From positions 1 through 33,687 of the forward strand of contig UROG01000031.1 in assembly GCA_900549485.1 (NCBI GenBank): a stretch of DNA of 33,687 bases, written 5' to 3'. A program made the translations under genes and the position numbers. Within the stretch, counting starts at the first letter, position 1. The number at the start of each line of letters is the position of its first letter. Below, in pieces: positions 19,938-29,579 of this stretch. The notes under the pieces were generated by a model, which did not search any database, was not told where the DNA came from, and saw only the letters and a list, made by a program, of their open reading frames with translations. Source of the stretch: an uncultured Eubacteriales bacterium (GTDB lineage: Bacteria; Bacillota; Clostridia; Oscillospirales; Oscillospiraceae).

Positions 19938-21580
19938 TCTCTTTTCTCCCTTGCCTGTTCTATTTTTTCAATAACGTCCGCGTCCGTGACAGCGTCGGGA
20001 AAAATGCCGCGGCACATTTTATTCACGGCGGTGGTATAAAAGCTGTTGCCGGCAAAAAAGCCCTTCGCATCACCCGTACTGACCACAGCGCCGTCAAACA
20101 TAAGGGAGACCGTGTCCGCATACGCGGCGCAGAACTCTATATCATGCGACACAAGCAGCACCGTCATGCCCTCGTTGCAAAGCTGCCTGAGCTTTGCGGC
20201 AAAGGCGCGCTTGAACGGCGCGTCCATGCCTTTTGTCGGCTCGTCCAGCAGGAGTATCTCCGGCTTTGTCATAAGCACCTTTGCAAGCGCACAGCGCTGC
20301 TGCTCACCGCCGGAGAGGTCGTATGGGTGCATATCAAGAAGCTTTTCAAGATCACAGAATTTTGCGGCGGCTTCGATATCCCCGCCCATCTCCTCAAGCT
20401 CCTCACGAACGCTTTTTTTCACAAAGAGACTTTTGGGATTCTGCGGCAGTGCGGAGACAAGCCCGCGGAAAAGCTCGGAATCCCTGTATTTTTCAAGGCG
20501 TTTCCCGTTGATGAGAATTTTTCCGGAATACGGCCTTATCTCGGCGCAGATCGCCTTGAGCAGCGTGCTTTTGCCGCTGCCGTTGCCGCCCACGACCGCG
20601 TGGAACGTACCCTTGCCGACAGTCAGATCAAGCCCGCGCAGTACGTCGGGCAGATCTTTGGCATACCTGAAATAAACCTCCTTAAGCTCAACGGCGGCAT
20701 TTTCCGGCTCAGGATACCCGTTTTTTGTCTCAGCCGGCTCGGCATGAATTTCCGGACACTGTGCATGGAGCCAGCGTCTTGCATCCCTGACCGTGACGGG
20801 ACACCTTGTGCCGCTTCCGCACGCTCTCCATATCCTCATCGGCGCGGGCAGAGCCGAGATCATATCGCTGCCTGCCGCGTCCAGCGCCGCGCCTATTTCA
20901 TCCGGCGCGCCGTCTGCGGTCAACCTGCCGTTTTCAAGGACGACGACCCTGTCCGAAGCCGGAATGACATCCTCAAGCCGATGCTCGGAGAGGATGACGG
21001 TCACGCCCATATCGCGGTTAAGGCGCGAAACGGCGGCGATAAAATCCGAGGCCGCTATCGGGTCAAGCTGCGCCGTCGGCTCGTCAAGGATAAGTATCTC
21101 CGGCTGCATCGCCATAACGGAGGCAAGATTCAGAAGCTGCTTCTGTCCGCCGGATAAATTGCATACCTTCTCGCGGAACCACGACTGTATGCCGAAATAG
21201 CTTGCCATCTCCGCCACGCGCAGGCGCATCGCCTGCTGCTCGCAGCCGAGGCTTTCAAGGCCGAAGGCAAGCTCGTGCCAGACCTTATCCGTGACAAGCT
21301 GCGCCTCGATGTCCTGCATGACATAGCCGATAAGGGCGCTTTGCTCGCGCAGGGAAAGCTCATTCACGCTTCTGCCGTCAAGCAGCACCTCGCCGCTTCT
21401 TCTGCCGTGAGGGGTAAGAGCGGGCTTGAGCTGGCGCAGAAGCGTTGTTTTTCCGCTGCCCGAAACGCCGCAGAGGCAGATAAACTCGCCCTTTTCGATT
21501 GAGAGGTCTATATTGTCAAGCGCTTTTCCGCCGCTTCCGGGATAGGAAAAGCTCAGATTTTTGATGTCGATATATGCCAT
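19934..21580 (-). CDS. ECF transporter ATPase, two NBDs fused (EcfA-EcfA')
   Basis: A 548-residue fusion of two complete ABC domains. NBD1: Walker A GVSGSGKTT, Q-loop GYVMQD, signature LSGGQKQLLNLA, Walker B ILILDEPTAQLD, H-loop SEHRLED. NBD2: GGNGSGKST, ALPQNPK, LSGGEQQRCALA, LLLDEPTKGMD, SHDIEF. All key residues are intact in both halves, so both sites should be active. A linker of about 60 residues (240-300) joins them. It powers the S/T complex made by the neighbouring genes. ATG 21580 lies inside the upstream EcfT gene (28-base overlap). Confidence 0.93.
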   Translation of the reverse strand: MAYIDIKNLSFSYPGSGGKALDNIDLSIEKGEFICLCGVSGSGKTTLLRQLKPALTPHGRRSGEVLLDGRSVNELSLREQSALIGYVMQDIEAQLVTDKVWHELAFGLESLGCEQQAMRLRVAEMASYFGIQSWFREKVCNLSGGQKQLLNLASVMAMQPEILILDEPTAQLDPIAASDFIAAVSRLNRDMGVTVILSEHRLEDVIPASDRVVVLENGRLTADGAPDEIGAALDAAGSDMISALPAPMRIWRACGSGTRCPVTVRDARRWLHAQCPEIHAEPAETKNGYPEPENAAVELKEVYFRYAKDLPDVLRGLDLTVGKGTFHAVVGGNGSGKSTLLKAICAEIRPYSGKILINGKRLEKYRDSELFRGLVSALPQNPKSLFVKKSVREELEEMGGDIEAAAKFCDLEKLLDMHPYDLSGGEQQRCALAKVLMTKPEILLLDEPTKGMDAPFKRAFAAKLRQLCNEGMTVLLVSHDIEFCAAYADTVSLMFDGAVVSTGDAKGFFAGNSFYTTAVNKMCRGIFPDAVTDADVIEKIEQAREKRE

Positions 21581-22431
21581 TTCAACGTCTCCGATATCCA
21601 GATAATTACGGGCAGAAGCATAAGAAGCGCATACGCGGCAAGCACAGTTCCGGCTGCGTCCGCCATATCAATGCGCGGATAAAACACCGCGCTTGCGCCT
21701 CCGTTCAAAAGCGCGGCGGCGATAAACCCGCCGTCAAGGAGGATAATTGCGAAAAGGATCGCATCCCTCGCACGGAAGCGGTATTTTGCATAGCTTGATC
21801 TTTTCCCGCTGCCGAAGCCTCTTGCGTTCATGGACGCGGCTGTGTCTGCGGCGCTTTCCAAGGCCCAGCCGGTCAGCGCGGAGAGATTTTCCGCGCTGAC
21901 GCCGGTTTTGCCGGTCACACCCTCCGCCGTACCCTTGCAGATGCGCTTTCTGTCCTCTTTTATGCGCATGAGCTTCTGCCTGAGTTCCGGAATGAGCTTG
22001 AGAACCATCGCAAAAAGCAGCGTAACCGACGGGGATATCTCCGAGAAAAGCGAAACGAACTTTTCTTCCGTGAACAGCGCCCCGAAGCACGACAGCCATT
22101 GCAGCGCTCCGCAGAAAACGGCGGCGGCGCACATACCGTAAGCAAGTGCCTCAAGGGTAAAGGGACGGCTGAAATATGTGAAAATTACGGTGCTTCCGTT
22201 TGCGGAGAAAAGCGGATTTACAATGCTTATCAACACAAACAGTATGATTTCAGTGCCGAGCGTGCGCAGTACGTTTTCTCTCCCGATAAGCAGCATGCAC
22301 AGAAGCGAGGCGGCAAAGGAGATCACAATAAAAGCCGGGTGGAAGACGCACATCGTAAAGGCTGTGACAGAGACAAAATACCCGAGTATCACTGCCGGAT
22401 GAATGTACGGAAATTCTCTTTCTTTATTCAT
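21553..22431 (-). CDS. ECF transporter T component, first copy
   Basis: A 292-residue EcfT-family membrane protein: hydrophobic N-terminal segments, the cytosolic helical region LKLIPELRQKLMRIKEDRKR, the coupling motif SMNARGFGSGKRSSYAKYRF and two C-terminal membrane segments. Its start overlaps the stop of the giant surface protein (ATGA), tying transporter translation to that gene. The second T protein of the operon is at 18359-19219. Two T genes around one double ATPase and one S gene is not the standard ECF layout. Confidence 0.85.
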   Translation of the reverse strand: MNKEREFPYIHPAVILGYFVSVTAFTMCVFHPAFIVISFAASLLCMLLIGRENVLRTLGTEIILFVLISIVNPLFSANGSTVIFTYFSRPFTLEALAYGMCAAAVFCGALQWLSCFGALFTEEKFVSLFSEISPSVTLLFAMVLKLIPELRQKLMRIKEDRKRICKGTAEGVTGKTGVSAENLSALTGWALESAADTAASMNARGFGSGKRSSYAKYRFRARDAILFAIILLDGGFIAAALLNGGASAVFYPRIDMADAAGTVLAAYALLMLLPVIIWISETLKWHISTSKI

Positions 22432-25400
22432 TCTTTCCGTTTAAGAAGCTCTATTATCAGCACGGCCAGCAGCGCCGCAATACCCGCGCCGCCTGCGGCG
22501 ACCCATGTGAGCGGGAGCGTTACGTTCTCTTCCCGCACGGTATCCGCATCTTTTTCGGTCGGAACGACGCCGACAATTGCATACAGCCCGCTCTGCGCGT
22601 CAAAGGCCAGCACGCCGTCCTTTTCGGAAAAGCGCGTCTCCGCAAGCGTCATATCATCAACGCGGTAAAGCGCAAGCGCGATCTCCCCGCCGTTCAGCTC
22701 TGCCGGAATGCTGAGCTTTACGGATTCTGTGAGTTCATACGCTCTGCCGGTGAGTATGTCGACAAAGCTTACGCGCATGAGCTTTCTGAGCGTGTTCACG
22801 CCGATACTGCCCAGTACGTAGCCGTACTCCGTGCCGCCCGTCACCTCTTCCGCCTTGAGCCTGATGTTCCACTCAAGTCCCTCCGCCGTGACGCCGCTTG
22901 CGCTGTCGCGGTGGTTTTTCTCGCCAAGCTTTATCATCAGCTTTTCAAGGTCGGAATAGTTTTTTACATCCGGCTTGACTGTCTCGGGCAGCGCGTTATA
23001 TACACGGTAAAGCGAAACGATCTCGCTTTCCTGCGCGTTTCCTCTTTTGGCAAGCTCGCTTATCTTTGTCATAAGCTCCGCCGCTCTTTCGTCCACGGTA
23101 TATTTCTTTCCGTCGATCTCCACCGTGACCGTCTTGCCGGCGCTTGATTTTGCCGTCGTCGCGGAGGTGGTCACGGTTTTTGTCGCCGTACTTGTGCTTG
23201 TTGTCGATTTGAGCGCGGTATATTTCGTCTCCGCGGCCTGAAGAACGTTATAATTGCTCACATTTCCCTTGGAGCTTGCAGGAAGCGCATCGTAGGCTTT
23301 CCTCGCGGCTGCTATCTTCTCCCCGCTGTTCCTGTCTACCGTGCCAATTGCGGATATCTTTTTCTCAACGTCTTCTATTGCTGCCGAGATACCGGCGTAA
23401 GCCGCCTCCGCTTCCGTAAGTTTGGAATAATTAGAGACCTTTGATTTTCCATTTTCGGAAAGCGCGTCATACATGCTGCGTGCGTTCTTTATCGCCGCTT
23501 CGCTATCCGCCGTTACCTTGCCTATGCTGTTTATTGCAAGCTCAGCAGCCGCGATATCGCCCAGAAGCTCCTCATATGCTTTTATCGCAGCCTCAAGTAC
23601 GGGATAGTTCGTGACCTTTTCTTTTTCGGCTTCGGTCAGTTTGCCGTATGCCTCGTTTGCAGCGGCTATTTTATCCGCGCTGTCCGCAGTAACCTCGCCT
23701 ATCGCGTCTATGAGTCTGCGCACTCTCGCCGCGCCGGAAAAGCCGACCGCCATAATATTGCCGGAATCGTTCTTATAATATATCGTGCCGTCCTTATCGC
23801 AGATAAGGCTCGTGATGCAGTACTGTTCATACCCCTCGGCATTATAAAGCTCCGTAAGCTCCATCATTGCGCTCTGGGCATCCACACGGATCATGGATAT
23901 TCCGCCGGGCTTTGAGTTATAGGTGCAGTAGAAATAGAGGCAGCCCTCGCTCTCGTATGCGGTGGACAGCAGCGCGGAACACTGCGGATAGCCGCGAAGA
24001 CCTATATAGTTTATCATTTTCAGCGTCACTGCATCCGCAGCGACAAAGTTTCCGCTTGAGTCGCTGGTCGTTATGCCGCTGCCCGTGCCGAAGTATACGC
24101 GCCCCTTATACACGACCGGAGTGGACGTGCTTTTCGCGTTATAATAGACCATCTTCACATCGGATATGACGCCCGCTGCGGCGTCAACAAAGGCAGAGCA
24201 CAGATACCCGTCCGCGGTAGTAAAGAATATCCTCCCGCTGTCGGGATCATAGGCGATGGTCGAGCGTATATCGCCTACGCCCGCAAGCTCGATATCGGAT
24301 ATCAGAGCGCCGGAAATTTTGTCTATCGAATAGAGATGCGCATTGCCGCCGACGCTCTTTGTCCCGTCCTCGGAGCCGAAGATGACGGCGTTTCCTATCG
24401 TAAGCGAGCCTGCCCAATAATACCCGCCGGCATTTACAAAGCGCCAGCTTGCCTGCTTGGCTTCAAGGGGATTCGCCGGATCTTCATCCGTTACGGAAAG
24501 GCAGACATAGCTTGCCGCATCCGTATAGTTCTTCCAGAAGCCGGTATAGATATAGCCGTCGGAATAGGTTATCGGCGAAAGCGCCTGTCCGCCCAGAACG
24601 TCGGTATATACCCAGAGGGACTCCAATGTTGAGGCGTTGAACGCCTGCACCGTTCCCCCGCCAAGAGGGCAGAATATCATGCCCACGGCATATGTCGGCG
24701 GGGTGTAGCCGTAGCTCGGCTCCGAAACCATATCGCCCTCCGCGGTTATTTCACCGGTGGCAAGGTCAAGCTTATACAGCTTTTTGCCGCTCATCACGAC
24801 AAGGGAATTGTCCGCTATTATCTGCACGGAGGGAGCGTCTTCCCAGCCGCTGCCAAGCTTCTTCGCCCAGATAAGCTCCGTATCATCGCCGGTCGTAGGA
24901 AGCTCCGTGTCGGTAATGCCCATGTTGTCGTCGCTGCCGCGGAAATTGCCCCAATCCGCGCCGACGTCGCCGATATCCGTTTCGGGCGCAGTCTGAAGTA
25001 TGACGTCAAGCTTTCCGCCCTGTGCGGGAACCGTACCCTTTTCGGCGATATACCCGTACTTTGTGACGGTATAGATATATTCGTATTCGCCGAACATGCC
25101 GCTGTAACTGCCGTCGGCGTTCTGCGGTATTTCAACGCCCGCCGCGTCGTACACCCTCACCACAGCGTCCGCCGGAGAGGGAACGATGATCAGGTCAAGC
25201 TGCCTTACGCGGTTTACGGCAAACGTATATAGGCTTTGTGTGCCGTCGGCACATTGGAGCGTTATTTCAACGCTGTCCCCTATGGGGTATATCTCCGCCT
25301 CACTCCCGCCGTTTATGAGGACGGTATAGTCCGCGCTTTTCGCCGCCGCGCCGACAGTCAGTCTTTCCGCGGATTCCGGCACGGTCAGCACATAGTCAAA

Positions 25401-26489
25401 CCTGTCCGGGGCGAAAGCGCCGTCAGTATACAGCGGCGTACCGTCCGCAGCCGCGCTCAGGGCGTTCAGCGTCGGCTTGCAGCCTACACGGAAGGTATAA
25501 GTATCGTAATCCTTCCCGCCCGCGCCTATCGTCAGCGTCAGGGTATTCTGTCCCGGATGAAGGCAGTTGGCAAAACGCGCCGACGCCTTTGTTATGTCCT
25601 TGCTTTTTTCGGCGCCGGATGCGTCAAGCCATGACAGCTTTGCCGTCAGATCGTCGCCGGCGAGGTCAAAATAAAACCTGAGCTGTGAGTTTGCATCGGT
25701 GAGGATATCGCCGAGAGCGTATTCGTAAACCGCGCCGTCAAAAACAGCTATGCCCTGTTCGTTTTCCCCTGCAAGAATCGCGTTTGAAAGATCGGACGTG
25801 GAATTGCTTGTGCGTATGACCACAGGGCCTTGCAGCAGATCTCCGCTCCCTACCGTGACGGCGGTGGGGTTCATGAAGCAGTATACTTCCTCGTCTTCAT
25901 TGCCGAGTGCCGTCAGAAGATACGTCCCCTCTGCCGGAGCCGTCACAACGGCTTTGCCGCTTTCATCGGTATATGCGCCGCTTATTACGTTGACCGCACC
26001 GTCAAGCGCGTCCACCCAAGCAAGCTGAGCGCCTTCAAGAGGCTCCGCGGCTGCCGCAAAAGCGGCCGCGTCCGCGTACAAATAGCCGCCCATCGCCATG
26101 CCGCCGCTGACAGTGACCGTGAAGTCCCTGCCGGCATAGATCCTCTGCGGAACGGCTGCGTATGTATAATAATCTGAGTAAAATTCCGTATCAGAGTATA
26201 TGAAGAAGTCCAGAATGTCGCCGCTGAAAATCTGCTGGGTCGTTACTGTCGTGCCGTTATAACCGCCGTAAGAGCTTGGCGTTCCGTCATTCGGAAAGCC
26301 GCCGTTTACAAAAAAGCCGTTTGCCGGCGTCTCCGTGCCGAAAATCGTCGTTACATATCCTTTATCCGTCACTGCGAGGAAGGCGGAGGCGGTATCGGCA
26401 GTGAAATCGTCTCCGAAAACCAGCTCATGCGCTGCTGCAAGCGCGTCAAGCGCGGACACGCCCTCAACGCCGTCGGCATAGCCAAAGCT
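22428..26489 (-). pseudogene. C-terminal part (after in-frame TAA) of a giant surface beta-propeller protein
   Basis: Same frame as 26490-27635. After the TAA the frame stays open for about 1350 codons. From GTG 26459 (1343 residues): the rest of a DUF4430-like domain (1-100), an Ig-like domain (105-205), cadherin-like domains (about 265-420), a PEGA-like domain (421-490), a PQQ-type seven- or eight-bladed beta-propeller (about 500-908, blades such as GKKLYKLDLATGEITAEG), three 60-residue helical repeats (IGxVTxxSxxxIxxAxxxYxxL, 912-1085), a Ser/Thr linker, a further domain and a C-terminal membrane anchor (1316-1337) with KRKE tail. GTG 26459 has no signal peptide and GAGG only 2 bases away, so independent expression is unlikely. 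Surface capture of corrinoid is inferred from the riboswitch and ECF genes. Confidence 0.8.
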
Positions 26490-27635
26490 TTACGCCTCGT
26501 CTGAGCTTACCCTTAAGGTCTCGCCGAAGCCGTGCAGATATCCGCCAGCCATCTGTGAGCGGACAGTGACGTCTGCCGTGGTTACAGGGACTTTACAGAC
26601 TACCGTAACATAATAAACCTCGGCCGGAACAGAGTCGCTTCCGCCGTTCATGCTCGGCCATGACGGGTCGCCGTCAACAATACTTATCACCGTTCCGTCG
26701 GCAGCCGGAACCGGCTGACTGCGTTTATAGGCAATATCGCCAACAAAAGTATGCACCTGAAAATTTTTGTTTGCCGCCGTCGGCGTGACATAAAGCGCAG
26801 TTGTCCCATAGGGTACCGTCAATGTATACTCATGAGTAGCTGCATCGAACGCCGGAGACAGCTCTCCCACGTCGAAGCTGAGCGCGGCCAGTGTTTTGTC
26901 GTTATTTTCCCTGCTTCCGCCGCAGTCTTCGCCGCCGTTGCAGGTGTACATTATCCGGATCTCGTCGCCGCTTTGCAGCGTGCCGTCCGCCGCGTTAAAG
27001 GCGGCAAAGCCCTCGCTTGTAAACCAGTCATTCAACGTACCCGTCCAGCCGGACATTTCGGATACACCAAGTCCGTTGATGCTCTCTATATAACCGGAGT
27101 CCGCACCTTCCTGCGGATATTCTCCGAGCGCGTCCACAACGCAGGTCATCATCGTTGAATCCGCATAGAGCTCCGTCTGTGCGTCAACCAATACGCCTTC
27201 CCAAGCCGCACCGGCGCTCACCGGAAGCGTATTGTTTTCGACCACGACCCGCACCGTGCCTATGACGGCTGCGGTTTCATCGCTCAGCAGCTCGATTTCT
27301 TCATCTTCCTGCGCTTCCCCGTCCTGTTCTTCCGACGGTTCGCCCGTCTCCTCAGGCTCAGGTTCCTGCTCCGGCTCTTCGGCGGGTTCGGCTGCCGGTT
27401 CTTCTGCCGGTTCAGGCTCGTCTGTCGTGCTGCCTTCCGGTTCCTCTTCCGGCTCTCCTTCCGGCTCCTCTTCCGGTTCCTCTATAATATCTTCTGTAAG
27501 CTCTTCCGGCAGAACATCTCCCGCTGTCACGCTGTCAGGCTGCACAGTCTCCTGTGCAAACGCCCCTGCCGGAACAATGCTGATAAGCATTATTACCGTA
27601 AGGAAAAGTGATAATATGCGCTTTTTCATCTTCAT
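26490..27635 (-). pseudogene. N-terminal part of the giant DUF4430/beta-propeller surface protein, cut by TAA
   Basis: A 381-residue open frame with signal peptide (MKKRILSLFLTVIMLISIVPAGAFAQ) and a long Pro/Glu spacer (residues 47-120, EEPEEEPEGEPEEEPEG-like). A DUF4430-like domain follows (TMMTCVVDALGEYPQEG to GDEIRIMYTC), then a cadherin-like beta-sandwich (LSFDVGELSPAFDAATHEYTLTVPYG), then the start of another DUF4430-like domain that ends abruptly at SSDEA-stop. TAA is at 26490-26492 and the next codons (SFGYADGVEGVSALDAL) continue the domain in the same frame. Start is ATG 27635 (3 bases behind GGAGG) or, more likely, ATG 27629 (9 bases). Without the downstream part it would be secreted but unanchored. 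DUF4430 is related to the C-terminal domain of transcobalamin. Confidence 0.8.
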
Positions 27636-27647
27636 TTACCTCCAATA

Positions 27648-28340
27648 TCAATCCATACTTCCGCCGACGTCCGCGCCGAGTCCAACACAGGTATAGCAGA
27701 AAACTATTTCATCCCCAGCTGACAAATAGTGTGCGGAGCACCCGTCACCCGGGAATACCCCGTTCACCTTGTACATCCATCCGGACTGCTCGCCGCAGTC
27801 AAATTCATAGAGGTTGTTTATTCCTTCTATATAATAGCTTCCACGAGGCGGCGTATACGAATACTCAAGCTGTATATCCGCAAGCTCACAGGCTTTCTTG
27901 AGAACGTCAAACACCGTATCCCCGTCACTGATGCTGATGGAAGACGCGGCAAGAATGACCCCGTTTGCGGGAACAAAAGCCTCCTTACCGTCCCTGAGCT
28001 TATCAAGGTTATTTAGTATCGTATCGCAGACTATCGAGATCGTGCAGCTGCTGCCGCTTACCGCGCCGCTGTCCGAAGTTGATACCTCTGCCGTTTCGCT
28101 GCCGTCGCCGACGATTTTTACCGTCATCGCATCGCCGATAGATACTCCGTCGTCTTCCGGTATCCCGTGCGTCTGATTTTCCGTCCCGCTCATGTCGGAG
28201 ATATTGAGCGTAGGCGCGGGCGGGGCGCTTGTTTCGGTGCGCCGAATGTTCCCTGCTATCATTATCCCCGAGAACACAATAAGCGCTATTGCCGCCGTCA
28301 TCAGCACGTTCAGTATAAGATTTTGCCGTTTTTTCTTCAT
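27648..28340 (-). CDS. Membrane-anchored DUF4430 (transcobalamin C-terminal-like) protein
   Basis: A 230-residue extracellular protein. An N-terminal membrane anchor (LILNVLMTAAIALIVFSGIMIAG) precedes a low-complexity linker (35-100) and one DUF4430 domain (about 105-225): CDTILNNLDKL, DGDTVFDVLKKACELADIQLEYSY, YIEGINNLYEFDCGEQSGWMYKVNG and LSAGDEIVFCYTC. In transcobalamin and intrinsic factor the related domain covers bound B12, so corrinoid binding is plausible. ATG 28340 follows GGAGG by 5 bases and is the first start after the riboswitch terminator. The start of the giant surface protein is 12 bases beyond its stop. Confidence 0.88.
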   Translation of the reverse strand: MKKKRQNLILNVLMTAAIALIVFSGIMIAGNIRRTETSAPPAPTLNISDMSGTENQTHGIPEDDGVSIGDAMTVKIVGDGSETAEVSTSDSGAVSGSSCTISIVCDTILNNLDKLRDGKEAFVPANGVILAASSISISDGDTVFDVLKKACELADIQLEYSYTPPRGSYYIEGINNLYEFDCGEQSGWMYKVNGVFPGDGCSAHYLSAGDEIVFCYTCVGLGADVGGSMD

Positions 28341-28356
28341 CTCTTCCTCCCGGCAG

Positions 28357-28396
28357 AAAAAAACCGCCGATTTCGGTATGATACAGAAATCAGCGG
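28357..28396 (-). terminator. Riboswitch-controlled terminator
   Basis: On the minus strand CCGCTGATTTC pairs with GAAATCGGCGG (11 bp, one T-G wobble), followed by TTTTTTT (28357-28363). It lies between the cobalamin aptamer and the first gene, 17 bases before its start codon, so it must be a conditional stop. Confidence 0.85.
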
Positions 28397-28411
28397 AAAA
28401 ATGCGCACGAC

Positions 28412-28445
28412 AACAAGCCGTCCCCCGGAAATCCGGAAGACGGCA
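28412..28445 (-). promoter_or_regulatory. Expression-platform hairpin upstream of the terminator
   Basis: GCCGTC and GACGGC arms with CCGG/CCGG inside (plus strand GCCGTCCCCCGG and CCGGAAGACGGC) form a second stable hairpin between aptamer and terminator. It may take part in the antiterminator switch, or just separate the two. Confidence 0.45.
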
Positions 28446-28499
28446 GACTTATCCCTTGCAAAACATATACGGAGAACTCGTCCGCTGCTTTCTTTGTCC

Positions 28500-28690
28500 T
28501 ATGCCGTGTAAGTCTCCTGACTCGCGTTATGGATCGTTCATCCTGCGCCCGTATCCTACCTTCTCACGGAAGTATCCGCAATGGAGGGCTTTAGCCCCAC
28601 AGCCGAAGCCGCTTCGGTACGTTCTCACGCTTACAGTGCCGTTCGCGCGGGGCTTTTAACCCCATTCATTTCCAGTCGCCGCCTGACAAT
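28500..28690 (-). ncRNA. Cobalamin (B12) riboswitch aptamer
   Basis: On the minus strand the ordered elements of the class are visible: TTAAAAGCCCCGCG, then GGCACTGTAAGCGTGAG, a GCGGCTTCGGCTG hairpin, CCATTGCGGA, CCGTGAGAAGGTAGGATACGG (the GAGAAGG core) and finally the B12 box AGTCAGGAGAC at 28507-28520. It sits 160 bases before the DUF4430 gene, with an intrinsic terminator between. High corrinoid should favour termination and shut the whole ECF/surface-protein operon. Confidence 0.88.
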
Positions 28691-28702
28691 AATGTCTTTA
28701 CA

Positions 28703-28757
28703 GCTAAGCATAAGGGGGAGTTGAACCGGCGCGGGTTCGACTTCCCTTTGCTTAAGC
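28703..28757 (-). repeat. Long imperfect hairpin 5' of the riboswitch
   Basis: GCTAAGCA..AAGGGGGAGTTGAACC pairs with GGGTTCGACTTCCCTTTGCTTAAGC around GGCGC, a stem of more than 20 bp with small bulges. The tip (GTTGAACC/GGGTTCGAC) resembles the palindromic repeat A at 6046-6290. It would be part of the mRNA before the aptamer. Confidence 0.6.
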
Positions 28758-28797
28758 GATTACATGCACAATAGACATATATTATTTTGTATTTCCT

Positions 28798-28826
28798 ATA
28801 TTAACAGCAGCAGGGACTTTTTTCAA
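28798..28826 (-). promoter_or_regulatory. Promoter of the cobalamin operon
   Basis: On the minus strand TTGAAA (28821-28826), 17 bases, TAATAT (28798-28803), about 100 bases before the aptamer and 10 bases after the CPBP stop. Confidence 0.7.
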
Positions 28827-28835
28827 CAAAATCTT

Positions 28836-29564
28836 TTACTCTTTTTCCGGCAGGGTTTTTATCAGCCAGAGCGCATAAGCAACAGATACCGCGCACAGGA
28901 TCAGCGAAACGATGATAATGTTATCAAGCTTCTGCGCCGTCTCGCTTGAAAACACGCTGAGAGAGTTCAGCACGCCGTGGGTGACGATGCATGGGACAAG
29001 GCTTTTTCCCCTGTAAAAAATCGTGACGAACAAAAAGCCTATCGCAACCGCGTAGCACACCTGGCACAGATTGGGAAGAAGTCCTGCCCCGCTGCCGTTT
29101 ATAAGGTTGACGATATGCCCGATGCCAAAGGTAAGGCTGGATACAATGATCGCCGATCTGACATTATCACGCGCCATTGCCTTGAAAAGGAAGCCGCGGA
29201 ATATAAGCTCCTCCAAAAAACCGACGCAGAGCATGCTTGCGGCAAACAGCAGCGTTTCCAACGCGGAATAATTCATGGCCGCGCCAAACCACAGGTTGCA
29301 CGAGGCAAGCACGGCAAGCGGGATATAATAGAGGAACTTCTTCGGCTCCGCCGCGCTTTTGCACAGCCCGAAATATTCCGCAAGGTTGTTTTCTTTTATC
29401 CACAGTACGGCGGTTATGCAAAGAACGGCGTCAAATATCAGCGTGATGCTTTTCTCAAGCCCCGCCGCCTCCGACAGTGAATCCGCCACGCTTGAACCGA
29501 CTACATAGACAACGATCCAGACGATTGCAAACAGTATCTCTTTTTTCCTGAACAGCTTTGTCAT
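28836..29564 (-). CDS. CPBP family intramembrane metalloprotease
   Basis: A 242-residue membrane protein with about eight hydrophobic segments and the three CPBP (Abi/CAAX-like) motifs: EELIFRGFLF (Glu-Glu and Arg), FGIGHIVNL (His) and HGVLNSL (His), which form the metal site. Family members cleave prenylated or membrane proteins or act in bacteriocin immunity; the target here is unknown. ATG 29564 follows AAGGAGAAG, 15 bases behind the polyferredoxin gene, so the two are probably co-transcribed. A role in the cobalamin system is not implied by anything except position. Confidence 0.88.
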   Translation of the reverse strand: MTKLFRKKEILFAIVWIVVYVVGSSVADSLSEAAGLEKSITLIFDAVLCITAVLWIKENNLAEYFGLCKSAAEPKKFLYYIPLAVLASCNLWFGAAMNYSALETLLFAASMLCVGFLEELIFRGFLFKAMARDNVRSAIIVSSLTFGIGHIVNLINGSGAGLLPNLCQVCYAVAIGFLFVTIFYRGKSLVPCIVTHGVLNSLSVFSSETAQKLDNIIIVSLILCAVSVAYALWLIKTLPEKE

Positions 29565-29579
29565 TTCTCTTCTCCTTAA

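Noticed and set aside
27232..27696. Plus-strand Ser/Gly-rich frame
   Set aside because: Complement of the Pro/Glu spacer in the giant surface protein; low complexity only.
28711..28747. tRNA-like sequence (GGGTTCGA)
   Set aside because: Only a T-arm-like motif inside a long inverted repeat; no acceptor, D or anticodon arms.
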